A program made the position numbers and the translations under genes. Positions 9,111 to 17,553 of a stretch of 64,000 bases of DNA are shown here, one piece after another. The stretch is from Unio delphinus (Eukaryota > Mollusca > Bivalvia > Unionida > Unionidae): assembly GCA_029339505.1 (NCBI GenBank), contig JAQISU010000210.1, positions 13,469,501 to 13,533,500 on the forward strand. Direction: 5' to 3'. Under the pieces are notes generated by a model, which was not told the origin of the DNA, searched no databases, and worked only from the letters and a program-made list of their open reading frames with translations. Positions within the stretch are counted from its first letter, which is position 1, and each line of letters opens with the position of its first letter.

Positions 9111-9911
9111 TTATGTCGACGACGAGGACGTGTACACAACAGGTCCTCCGTCTTGACACCAGTCGTGAAACAAATCGGTACGAAATCGCAAATAATCAGG
9201 GGTAGTGGGTTTTAAATCCACGAGTAAATAGGCGTGTGGCGTTTGAGTGGCATCTTCGTACGCATGAGTCAGCCAAGGTGTTCCTAACTGTTTGGCTAAG
9301 ACTTGCACTTGTGATTTATCTCGAGGACTTTTAAACAAGACCACGTAATGAGCATTGAGACTAATGGTACGATGGGCTTTACTTTGTTGAAATAAATTTT
9401 GTGTAATGTAAATGACACTGGCATTACGATGATGCCCTTTACGTGTAAACCACAGTATAATTTCTTCTTCGTCTTCTCCTAACATGTCGTCAAAAAAAAC
9501 CCAAAGCGTTTGACTAGGGTCAGACACGATCCCCTCGTCTTCTTTAGGAATGCCTTCCACAAATACAATGGAATCACCTTGACTTTCTTGCAATAGGCTG
9601 TATGACGTTTGCCACTCTTTGTAACACCACACGATACGCTGAGGTGGACAATCGATCAAATGATGTTTATGTTCGATTAAACGTTTGACGAATTCGGTTT
9701 TGCTTGAACCGCTTGGTCCAGCAATTAACATGTTAAAAGGATGACGAAGATACAAGGCTTCCCAACTAGCATGATCTAAGTGTTCGTCAATGACTTTGAA
9801 TGTGGAGGAGGAAGGAGTAGTAGAAATAGTAGAGTGAGCCTTTGTCGTGTAGGGTATGACAGTATTGACACAAAAACAGACAAGACAAGAGGTTTTTATA
9901 CTTTTTTTCAA
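9111..9911 (-). CDS. ATP: Genome-packaging ATPase (A32/FtsK-HerA type)
   Basis: Walker A is AGPSGSSKTEF (residues about 63-73 of the open frame). Walker B is TLWVFFDDMLGE (about 137-148). The later VIYITQNLFQQ and YVVLFKSPRD segments match the sensor region of the Polinton/PLV packaging ATPase. The enzyme would drive DNA into the capsid. The frame has no ATG before the Walker A Met: the first codon is TTG, and a TATAAAAA box (9901-9893) lies within the open region. The start is therefore non-ATG, spliced or lost. The conserved segment LYLRHPFNMLIAGPSG shows that coding begins well above that Met. Confidence 0.88.
   Translation of the reverse strand: MKKSIKTSCLVCFCVNTVIPYTTKAHSTISTTPSSSTFKVIDEHLDHASWEALYLRHPFNMLIAGPSGSSKTEFVKRLIEHKHHLIDCPPQRIVWCYKEWQTSYSLLQESQGDSIVFVEGIPKEDEGIVSDPSQTLWVFFDDMLGEDEEEIILWFTRKGHHRNASVIYITQNLFQQSKAHRTISLNAHYVVLFKSPRDKSQVQVLAKQLGTPWLTHAYEDATQTPHAYLLVDLKPTTPDYLRFRTDLFHDWCQDGGPVVYTSSSST
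9893..9901 (-). promoter_or_regulatory. TATA box near the ATPase start
   Basis: GTATAAAAA on the minus strand lies inside the upstream part of the ATPase open frame, so transcription probably starts below it. Confidence 0.45.
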
Positions 9912-10102
9912 GACACGTTTATTTCAATGCAACACGAAAGACAATTATACATATAAGCCAAATGGATAAATACAGGGATAAAATACACATGGAAACTATC
10001 AAAGTGGAATCTTTTTTCCTGTAGAGGTCGAGACGTATCCAGATGAAACCGGAAGGCTTTGAACAGAATGAGCCTCTCGTGGACATTTAAAGGAGTCACC
10101 AT
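9908..10102 (-). CDS. Small hypothetical protein, 64 aa
   Basis: An ATG frame lies directly above the ATPase. The N-terminal half is polar (NVHERLILFKAFRFHLDTSR) and the C-terminal half is aromatic and hydrophobic (FHVYFIPVFIHLAYMYNCLS), perhaps one membrane segment. I recognise no family. It could be a small virion membrane protein or a chance frame. Confidence 0.35.
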   Translation of the reverse strand: MVTPLNVHERLILFKAFRFHLDTSRPLQEKRFHFDSFHVYFIPVFIHLAYMYNCLSCCIEINVS

Positions 10103-10121
10103 ACTGTCTTTTTTTTGGTAG

Positions 10122-10325
10122 TTAGTGTTCGTAAAGTGTCCACAAGGAATCGACAGGTAAACGAAATCCCAGAAAGCAAGTCACTAAAACACACACTACA
10201 CGTCGACCCCAATTCATGGGGCACAGTTCTTGCAATAAGTGTTCGTAATCTTTCACTGTGTGAATCTTCTCATTGATATCCTTCCATGGAATCTGTTGGA
10301 TCACTAGTGATAAAGGTTGTGGCAT
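10122..10325 (-). CDS. Small hypothetical protein, 67 aa
   Basis: The ATG at 10325 follows a GTATAAAAG box by about 10 bp, the best promoter-to-start arrangement in this part of the element. The product has a polar N-terminus (LVIQQIPWKDINEKIHTV) and one hydrophobic segment (RVVCVLVTCFLGFRLPV). I recognise no family. Confidence 0.5.
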   Translation of the reverse strand: MPQPLSLVIQQIPWKDINEKIHTVKDYEHLLQELCPMNWGRRVVCVLVTCFLGFRLPVDSLWTLYEH

Positions 10326-10334
10326 GGTCGTTCT

Positions 10335-10343
10335 CTTTTATAC
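10335..10343 (-). promoter_or_regulatory. TATA box for the 10122-10325 gene
   Basis: GTATAAAAG on the minus strand lies 10 bp above the ATG at 10325. Confidence 0.5.
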
Positions 10344-10362
10344 TTCTTTAGGTCGAAAACCA

Positions 10363-10731
10363 TCAGTCTATATTCTGCACAGAATCAAATCTCCTCCAAA
10401 AGCGAAAGTGATTAATATAACCTGTAATTTCGTCCCACTGCCATTCATGGTAACGATTAAGAAGGATCAAAGTATCTTCAGATGTAAACGTACTAAATTG
10501 GAAACAGAGCAAAAAAACACCCTTGATCCAGAGAAATCTAACATGTTGGTTAATTTTTGTCACTTTCCTCTTGTGAATTTCACGACACAAAAGTTCTACA
10601 GTCACTCCTTGAGATTTTTCTTTCGCAAGGCTTTGCCAAACGTCCTTGTAGATCTTCTCTTGCAATTCTTGTGGTAATCCTTGAATATTATGTTTTATAT
10701 TATATACTGGTCTTGGTTTGTTCAACGCCAT
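10363..10731 (-). CDS. Hypothetical protein with F-box-like N-terminal motif, 122 aa
   Basis: This intact ATG frame sits between the BIR gene and the small proteins. Residues about 16-28 read NIQGLPQELQEKIYKD, which resembles the start of an F-box or PRANC helix (LPxELxxKIxxx). A basic segment with LLCREIHKRK follows. If real, it could recruit a ubiquitin ligase, but the match is short and I give it low weight. A 21-base stretch of its coding sequence recurs in another frame inside the 8149-9042 gene. Confidence 0.5.
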   Translation of the reverse strand: MALNKPRPVYNIKHNIQGLPQELQEKIYKDVWQSLAKEKSQGVTVELLCREIHKRKVTKINQHVRFLWIKGVFLLCFQFSTFTSEDTLILLNRYHEWQWDEITGYINHFRFWRRFDSVQNID

Positions 10732-10743
10732 GAAGTAGTAGTG

Positions 10744-11412
10744 TCACTTCCAATCCCTTGGTCCTACTAAAGGTAGGTATTGACTATTCGGAGACCATCG
10801 AGCATTTTCCAGGTAAGCGGTATCTTTGTGTTCCCGCTCGTAAATGGACACACCACAACTGAAGCACTTGACTTTATCCCCTACGCCCGAGTAGAAAAAT
10901 CCAGCTCTGGCTAATTCTTCAGGAGTTGGTCCAGGCAAATATTTTGGCCATTTATATTTGAAGGTTTGGAGTCGACTTTTAAAGTGACAGTATTCAGGCA
11001 AGCGCACAGGGAACGAATATTCAACTCTCCTCACTTCAGTTTGATGTAGGTACGGTAAAATTCCTAGGAGTCCACGATAACGTGTGGCATCGCTTTCGCA
11101 TCCCTCAGGTTTGACACGCACAGCATCACTTTCCACGGTAGATATAGGGGTAGTAGTCATAGCAACGTTCCCACGATATCCTGCTGAATCGCTAAGGCGA
11201 CAGCATCTGGCATCACTACAATCGCAAGGTTTATAATCGCTCCACTCTGTAACGCAATTACAGTGCAAACCGCAAGGACACTTACAGTTTCCTTCCGGAC
11301 AACGACCGTTATAATGCATAGGTCTTATCCATTCAGTACTTTTCACACTTGAGGAAGGTACATTTGTTGTACAACCCTCAAATTTGAATGATGTCTGTTT
11401 AAATGTATTCAT
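10744..11412 (-). CDS. Cys-rich plus BIR-domain protein with altered zinc ligands, 222 aa
   Basis: Residues about 35-70 form a Cys-dense segment (GRCPEGNCKCPCGLHCNC, CDCSDARCC) resembling metallothionein-like clusters. Residues about 145-215 are a BIR domain of the IAP family: SRLQTFKYKWP, EELARAGFFYSGVGDKVKCF. The first two zinc Cys are kept (CFSC). At the usual EHARWxPxC position this protein reads ENARWSPNS, so the zinc His is Asn and the last Cys is Ser. BIR proteins block caspases or act in ubiquitin signalling. This one may be a decoy or a degraded copy. The start ATG at 11412 is about 60 bp below a CATATAAAAAGG box that lies inside the PolB 3' end. Confidence 0.82.
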   Translation of the reverse strand: MNTFKQTSFKFEGCTTNVPSSSVKSTEWIRPMHYNGRCPEGNCKCPCGLHCNCVTEWSDYKPCDCSDARCCRLSDSAGYRGNVAMTTTPISTVESDAVRVKPEGCESDATRYRGLLGILPYLHQTEVRRVEYSFPVRLPEYCHFKSRLQTFKYKWPKYLPGPTPEELARAGFFYSGVGDKVKCFSCGVSIYEREHKDTAYLENARWSPNSQYLPLVGPRDWK

Positions 11413-11456
11413 CTTTGTTTCGCTTGGTCAATGTAGTGACAAATGAACTATGGGTC

Positions 11457-14400
11457 TTAGACAATAGTCCTTTTTATATGCTGCCCAATTTCGATGTGAC
11501 CGTACGGTAGAGTGAAGTGATTGGGAAGTCGTACTCTTTTTTGATAGACTTTTTCCAAAGGTCGACTAACGATTTGGTGTGTGGGTAAACGAGTAATCTT
11601 GTGTGGTTCGTGGGTAGTCACTTTAAACGTTTCATCCTGTCCCAACTGTAAGGCTTCTTAAAGTACGTCAAAGTTCACCACTCGACTGGTGCGATAATTG
11701 AGAGTCAATCCTTTCACTTTACATTCGGTGTGCATTTCTCCTTGAGGGTCTCGGTATTCGTAGCCGTAATTTTTAGGACCGCCACTTGCAAAACATAGAA
11801 TCTTGTCGTCGGGATGTTCATCGGTCCAGGCTCCTAATCGGTCTCCTTCGATGACAGGGTTGCACTGGTTCGGCCGATGAATGTAGATGCAACTGTCCGT
11901 GTCAAAATACAACACACGATCTCCTAACAGTTCTAACACTTCGTACAATTTTAAGCGAGCGTGGGCTGTCACGTAAGCCGCAATGATGACATTTCCAAAT
12001 TTGTCGGCTTCTATAAAGTCTAGTTCTTCTTCGTAATTAACTAAGATCAAGTCCTCACGAATGACGTCCACGTGTTTGATGACTTTGGTTTTGTCGTGAA
12101 TCATCTGGAAGTAGCGAGAAGGTTCAGACAAATACTCCGTCTTGGGTAAAGACGGTCGTTGTGCCATTTTATCCCACAAACAATTGAGCATCACTTTGGC
12201 AAACAATCGCCTTCCTTCGTTTTTCTCGATGTGGTCTAAAGTAATGCCTTCCTGCTCCCTATATTTTTCTTTGAATATATTTTGGTCTTCGGGAGTGTGA
12301 CACCAGGAAGGATAGCCACTAGCTTCTTGTTTTAGTTTTAAAAAGGCATCCACGTAGTCTGCAAAAATACCTTTCTGTGTCTCGTTGCCCTTGCGGTATT
12401 GTTGTGACTTGGGAAAGTGGTAAATTTCGTACACTTCTAACAGTTGGTATGCCAAGTCCAGAGCTTTAAACAATTCCACGCTCACCCACGTTCCTGTCAA
12501 GGCACGTTCTTCCTGACTGTGCTGACAAGGTTGGTCTTGGTTGCACGTTTCGGCACAAGTGCGACACAAAGGAAACATTAATTTTCCTTGGCAATGGTAA
12601 GGTAAAACGGGATGGTACAAGTCTGTGGGAGGTAAGACTTTGCACTTGATTAATCCTTCGTACTGACGAATGTGGTCAAGGTCAATTTGTTCTGTCATCA
12701 ATTGTGGATGCCCTACGGGAAAGTGACAATATTTGCACACGTAAGGATACAGCGAACACACGTCCAAGTATTTGATTTCTTCTCCCTTCTCCTCGTCCGC
12801 TTGGTACAGCAAACAGGTAGCATTCGTTCGTCCTCCGCACAAACTATCCCGAGGGTTCAAGGGGTCCACCAGCTTGTAACTTTCTACGATGTGTTTAAAC
12901 TCGGGATCGGTTTTCAAACGCTGATCGTACTCGTGTTCCCACATTTCCACTACCTGGTATCCTTGCTGTTCTAACTTCAAACGTCGCTGACACGTGAACT
13001 GGTACAAGTATTCCATAGTCCTTTGTAAAAACTGATTTTTGGTGTTACGCTGAGGGAAGCATAGGGGACATCCGTGAAATAAGCATCCGTTAAACTCGTA
13101 CACGATCTGAGGGTTTTCTAAGTCCCATCCATCCACCGAATACGTTCCGATGGTCTTTTCGCCTCCTCCGTTGCGAGCGTGTTGGATCCATTTGTCTTCC
13201 TTGTCGCACAAATAATGGAGCCAGCGTAGCGCTTTGACCGAGTATTGACGTTTTACAAAGTTCGTCGTTTGAGGACTGATGACAGCCAATGTGTTTTCGG
13301 GCATGAATCGATGGCGGTACACTAAAGAACACGCTTTGGCAATGGTACAAGCTTCTTTCAAAGGATCGATCCCTCCGTATTCCATGAACAATTCTCGAAA
13401 TTTTCCACAGCAGCGTCGTAAAATGTCAACGTCAGATCGACAGTACTTTAACATTTCTTCTTGAAAGTCAAAGGGGTCCGAGGCGTGAGTCTGGTACCAA
13501 GCATGGAAAGCTTCTCGTTGTTCGGTGCGCATGTTATCGGGGTCGTAGTCGTCAGACTCAGGCAAATGGGGTAGAACGGTTGGCTTCGGTATTGAAAAAG
13601 TGTGGAAAATAATCTTTAGCCATTTCTGTCATACCAAACGTTTTAGGCATGCGACTCAAAGGCATGGCCAAGTAACTCATCGAATCTTTAAACTGTACTT
13701 GGCCTACTTGCATAGAAATGATTTTGGCTCCGTTCAAAGTCACTTGAGGTCGTTCGGTACTTTGTTCCGAATAGTATCTGAGCAGAAATTGCCCATCGTA
13801 TCCCGAGAAATTGTGAGCCATGACCGTGGCATGGCAATGACAATCGCCGTAACGTTCGATGTCTTCTGGACTCCACGTTTCGTCAATAGGGTTTAGAATC
13901 CATCGGGCAAAATTGGCTAGCGTGTTTGACCCTCGAAAGATTTTTTCACGTCCTCCAGGAATTTTGCTACAGTGAGGGCAATGACTAAAGATAGGTTCTT
14001 GGATGCACTTCTCGCACGCACGGTGAGCCACGCAGAAATTAGGAATGTGAATACCGGTCTCTTGCATGCATTCGAAATCAAAAAAGATAAAATTTCCTTT
14101 CTTCTGGGTCTCTTCTGGTAGGAGTTGATATTTTTGAATGAAGCATTCGTGCTCCAAATCCACGATTTGGTGACAAATGTGACATCGTTTCTTCCCTCGA
14201 CAAACGTGAAACTTGGTACTATTGGTACGTATGACTTGTCCACAAGTAGGGCACAATCTCAGAAGCTGACAAGTACTTTTCTGCTGTAAACCTTGCATCT
14301 TCAAATGTTGATGGTAACAGGTAGAACTGACAAAAGTGCGCTGACAAGCAGGGCAATGCACTCTTTCTTGTCCTTTGTCCAGACAAGGTTGAGAGGCCAA

Positions 14401-15498
14401 ACATCCCTCACATTTCGATCCACAATGTTTGTGTTGTTCTCGATTGTTATAACCATAATCACATTTTTCACAGTAGTAACTGTATCTCAGGAATCCAGTG
14501 ATACTGGTAATGGTATCAAAATGACCATTGTGATGATAGACATGAATGTATTTTCCGTCTTTGAAATCGTGACCTCGAAACAAAAGAGGTCCACGCACTT
14601 CTTGAGGGTGTACTTTCAAGGTGTAACGTGGTGTCAAGACGTCTTGCAACTTTTGCATTTCTGGAATGCCGCAAGAGGTGTCTTTGGATATCCCTGCTTG
14701 CTGTAACAGGAGTTCTGCTTCACTTCTTTGTTTGGCTCGGTCCGATTGTTGAATAGTTTTCCAGGCTCTTTTCCATTCTGCTGTGTCGTTCTTGTTGGCA
14801 TACGTTCGTCCCACGACGACAGCACGGGAGAAACACATTTGGTCTTGAGGATTGTTAATTCGGACGAGACTTAGTTTGGTGTTGCGAAGGTCTTCGACCA
14901 ATAATACATTTTTGCGTCCTGTCCCCTGGGGAAGAGACACGTGGGTCATGAACAGTGTGGCTTTTCCATCGGTGATGTGAAACTTATCATTGAATTGTTG
15001 CACATGTTGAATTTTGTCAATGACTTTGGAAGGGGTTAATTGTGATGGACTAGTAAACTCGATCCAAACGGGAGACTTTAAATTATCGTGATGAATAGAA
15101 AGTCTCAAGCGATCGTCTTCTTTGGCTTGACATTGCTGTTTCAATGCAGTTAATACAGAATCCCACACCTCGGTAATGAAGCCTTCTGTATTCTCCAAAG
15201 GTACATTGGACTTGAAATCTTTAAACTTTACGGCATACGTGTAAGCCGATGTTCTAAATCTTCGAGAGGAACGCTTTTCCGTCTCTGGAATGTGATAGTA
15301 ATTTTCAGGGTTTACTAAGGGTGGTGCACTTTGTTTGGATGTCGATTGTCTGGGTGTAGATTCGGGCTCACTCATGTCATCTTCAAAATCACTGGCATGA
15401 ATTTGAGCCAAGACTTCAGCTACTGTGCTAGGCGATACATTACGTTTCTGTCTCTTACTGTTTTCTCCTTTCTCGACAACATGATGCGGTCTTTTCAT
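11457..15498 (-). pseudogene. POLB: Protein-primed family B DNA polymerase, one frameshift and one stop
   Basis: The first frame (15498-13558) has an N-terminal region of about 330 residues, Cys/His zinc-binding clusters (about 340-450), exonuclease motif I FFDFECMQ (about 472) and motif II HNFSGYDGQF. The second frame (13565-11658) has exo III YCRSDVDILRRC, palm motif A YLDVCSLYPYV, motif B RRLFAKVMLNCLWDK and motif C LYFDTDSCIY. All key acidic residues are present. The frames meet at about 13560-13590 through a single-base shift. An in-frame TAA (11658-11660) precedes a further 67 codons matching the usual C-terminus (TLPYGH). Total length about 1,345 residues is normal. The enzyme would replicate the element from its protein-capped ends. 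Confidence 0.93.
11471..11480 (-). promoter_or_regulatory. TATA box for the BIR gene
   Basis: CATATAAAAA on the minus strand lies about 60 bp above the BIR ATG, within the last codons of PolB. Confidence 0.5.
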
Positions 15499-15524
15499 CT
15501 TGTCTGCAAAAAGTCAAATGACTA

Positions 15525-15534
15525 CCTTTTAAAG
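15525..15534 (-). promoter_or_regulatory. TATA-like box for PolB
   Basis: CTTTAAAAGG on the minus strand is about 27 bp above the PolB ATG, in a 132-bp divergent promoter shared with the zinc-knuckle gene. Confidence 0.4.
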
Positions 15535-15569
15535 ACCATAACCCTATATATTCATGTCCAATCTGTGCA

Positions 15570-15578
15570 TATATAAAG
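15570..15578 (+). promoter_or_regulatory. TATA box for the zinc-knuckle gene
   Basis: TATATAAAG lies about 53 bp above the ATG at 15631. Confidence 0.6.
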
Positions 15579-15630
15579 GGCTAGTGTCTAACCTTTCAGT
15601 ATTCATTTCACTCTCACATTGACCAGAACG

Positions 15631-16125
15631 ATGGAAGAACCTACACAAGTGAAACTTCTCATCAGAGGTTTACGTGCGGTCGTACGAAAGTATTCTTCAG
15701 ACCAGCCGACGGACTACTCTTCCTCCTATCGAGATAAAAGTCAAGATACTTGCTATATCTGTAAGAAGAAAGGGCACTGGGCTACAGAATGTTCAGATCG
15801 TGACAAAAAGAAAAAAGGTACCAATAGAGACAAATGTCAAGATACCTGTTATTATTGTAAAGAGAAAGGACATTGGTCTCCAAACTGCCCTAAGAAACAA
15901 CAGGAGCAGGAGGAGGGAAAGGAAGAGGTACCCTCCCCCAAGGAAAAACCACGACACGTTCACAAAGACAAGAAAAGAAGAAGAAATGAAAGTGAAGAAG
16001 AAGAAGAAGAAGAAGAAGAAGAAGAAGAAGAAGAAGAAGAAGAAGAAGAAGAAGAAGAAGAAGAAAAACCTGTGACAGTAAAGAAAATAAAAAAAGAAAG
16101 AGTGAAACAGAAGAAAAAACTATGA
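15631..16125 (+). CDS. Double CCHC zinc-knuckle protein with poly-Glu tract, 164 aa
   Basis: The start is the ATG at 15631; the frame extends 12 bases upstream only with a TTG. Two zinc knuckles of CX2CX4HX4C type are present: CYICKKKGHWATEC (about 48-61) and CYYCKEKGHWSPNC (about 74-87). A basic linker follows, then about 23 consecutive Glu residues encoded by a (GAA)n tract (15994-16062) and a Lys-rich tail. Such knuckles bind single-stranded nucleic acid. It is divergently transcribed from PolB, suggesting an early or replication role, perhaps ssDNA or RNA binding. The tract length is likely polymorphic. A polyadenylation signal follows at 16189. Confidence 0.8.
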   Translation: MEEPTQVKLLIRGLRAVVRKYSSDQPTDYSSSYRDKSQDTCYICKKKGHWATECSDRDKKKKGTNRDKCQDTCYYCKEKGHWSPNCPKKQQEQEEGKEEVPSPKEKPRHVHKDKKRRRNESEEEEEEEEEEEEEEEEEEEEEEEEKPVTVKKIKKERVKQKKKL

Positions 16126-16188
16126 ACTTTTTAAAAAAGGTGATGTGTTATGTTATGTTGTGATATTTAATTGTAACGTTTGTACTAG

Positions 16189-16194
16189 AATAAA
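16189..16194 (+). terminator. AATAAA polyadenylation signal
   Basis: AATAAA lies 64 bp past the zinc-knuckle stop codon. This gene appears to use an ordinary poly(A) end, unlike its neighbours with histone-type stem-loops. Confidence 0.6.
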
Positions 16195-16298
16195 CCTGAG
16201 AGAAAAAACGTAAGTGTCTCTTGGTTTTGATTTGATCGAATAAGAACCTACACTCACACATTCATTCACTCACACGTACATTATGGATTTAAAAAAAA

Positions 16299-16308
16299 TA
16301 TATAAAAG
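16299..16308 (+). promoter_or_regulatory. Orphan TATA box
   Basis: TATATAAAAG on the plus strand is followed by no open frame: the next ATG stops after two codons. Transcription from here would run antisense through the 16422-17058 gene. Confidence 0.35.
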
Positions 16309-16372
16309 GACTTTTGAGTTTTCAATGAATTAGGCAAATTGAAATAGTATTTCTTTTCGAAATAATTGGAGT

Positions 16373-16388
16373 GGCCCTGAAAAGGACC
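16373..16388 (-). promoter_or_regulatory. Histone-type 3' stem-loop (internal)
   Basis: The minus strand reads GGTCCTTTTCAGGGCC, identical to the left-TIR stem-loop, followed by ACTCC and CGAAAAGAAA 13 bases after the stem. It begins 34 bases past the stop at 16422, a typical histone-like distance. It lies outside the TIRs. Confidence 0.75.
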
Positions 16389-16421
16389 GTTGGTGTTTTG
16401 TGTGTTTAAAACAAAACAAAC

Positions 16422-17058
16422 TCAGAAACGGGACGAAATCCTCTTGAGATGACTTAAGCCTTTGCCACGGCCAAGGCCTACTTCGGGACTGGTGGTTCCT
16501 GTCAATGATTTGGTAGAAATCACTAACGGTGGTATGGCAGAGGCAGTCACAGAGAGTTTGGGTTGTTTCGCTCGAGAAGGCCTTTTTCTCTTCGGTCGTG
16601 ATAAAGAAGTCTGATACATTTGGTTTCAGACTCCTTAACTCTGCTAAAATATCTAAAAGTACCGTCGTGACCGTTTGATTTTCACTATTTTCTTTCTGCC
16701 CTTGGTCTTCTTTCTTCTCGGTTACTGCTACTGTTTCTTCCTGGTGTTTCCTTCTTGCTTCTTCTTCCTGCTGTTGCATAAGAAAAGCTTGTTCTTCTAC
16801 TTTCTGTTGTTGTAAAAATTGCTCCAATGCTTCTTTTTGTCTTTGTGTAAAATCATCGACGTGTACATAAGAAGATGCAGAAGGCAACGAAGGTTCCGGA
16901 ATAAACTCTTGCGATGTTAAAAAATCCACAATATCCCAGTTAAAATCCTTTTCTTGTTGATGTAGATTTGTTATGACTTTAGTAGTCATTGCTGGTCCGT
17001 GACTTACTGTCTCTACTCCTGACTCATTCCAATTCATCGTCTTCTTACTGTCCGCCAT
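16422..17058 (-). pseudogene. Glu/Gln-rich accessory protein with NLS-like tail, probable frameshift
   Basis: I choose the ATG at 17058 (MADSKKTMNWNESG), about 50 bp below a TATA box; the open frame further up crosses the promoter. Residues about 75-150 form a Gln/Glu-rich predicted coiled coil (LEQFLQQQKVEEQAFLMQQQ). Near 16620-16640 coding character moves to another frame that ends at 16422 and includes SRPKRKRPSRAKQPKLSV, a strong nuclear-localisation-like motif. The original frame runs on to 16330 but passes through the stem-loop, so its tail is probably not genuine. A single-base indel is the likely cause. I recognise no family. Confidence 0.55.
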
Positions 17059-17107
17059 TATTGACAACTCTCTCGAATCGATTGACTGCGCACAGGCGCT
17101 AGTGCCT

Positions 17108-17115
17108 CTATATAG
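17108..17115 (-). promoter_or_regulatory. TATA box for the 16422-17058 gene
   Basis: CTATATAG lies about 50 bp above the chosen ATG in a 218-bp divergent promoter region. Confidence 0.55.
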
Positions 17116-17226
17116 AAAAGATGACGTCACAGGCTGCTCTCTTCCGATTGGATGGCTGTGACTGACTTTTGTAACGCGCGCTTGCATTGGTGGACACACT
17201 CAATCCGTTTCGATCCGCTCTTCCCC

Positions 17227-17234
17227 TATAAATA
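17227..17234 (+). promoter_or_regulatory. TATA box for the 17277 gene
   Basis: TATAAATA lies 43 bp above the ATG at 17277, with a pyrimidine-rich start region between. Confidence 0.6.
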
Positions 17235-17276
17235 ACCGCAGTACACGGCATTCACTTCACCTGTTCTTATCACAAG

Positions 17277-17510
17277 ATGTGGACTAACGTTGAATTGTCA
17301 ACCCTTGTGTCTAGCATGCTATTTCGGACTGACATACCCATGTATGTCAGATCATCATGGAGTGTGATTCATATGACGGAGACATCGTTTTGGAAAGGAA
17401 GGGTTTACGTAGAAAGACAAGGTTGTTTGAAGAGAGTTCTCTTCTATGGACCTACAGTGAGGAGAAGTTTAAGGAAAAGAAGAAGATCTGTGAGATGCCA
17501 TATGTGTTAA
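17277..17510 (+). CDS. Short accessory frame, 77 aa, function unknown
   Basis: This is the rightmost gene of Element 1, reading outward to the right TIR. It has a good TATA box and the first ATG of the transcript. The product is basic at its end (RRSLRKRRRSVRCHM). A second frame from an ATG near 17359 (55 codons, opening MECDSYDGDIVLERKG) looks at least as protein-like and also runs to the stem-loop. The true product may therefore be that one, or both may be fragments joined by an indel. Confidence 0.4.
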   Translation: MWTNVELSTLVSSMLFRTDIPMYVRSSWSVIHMTETSFWKGRVYVERQGCLKRVLFYGPTVRRSLRKRRRSVRCHMC

Positions 17511-17537
17511 CAAGACAACGTTAACATTACACATAAC

Positions 17538-17553
17538 GGTCCTTTTTAGGGCC
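17538..17553 (+). promoter_or_regulatory. Histone-type 3' stem-loop (right)
   Basis: GGTCCTTTTTAGGGCC with a UUUU loop is followed by ACTC and, 12 bases after the stem, CGAAAAGA. It starts 28 bases past the stop at 17510 and is the inner border of the right TIR. Confidence 0.72.

Noticed and set aside
16330..16421. C-terminal extension of the accessory frame to 16330
   Set aside because: It runs through the histone-type stem-loop, and coding character is better in the frame that stops at 16422.
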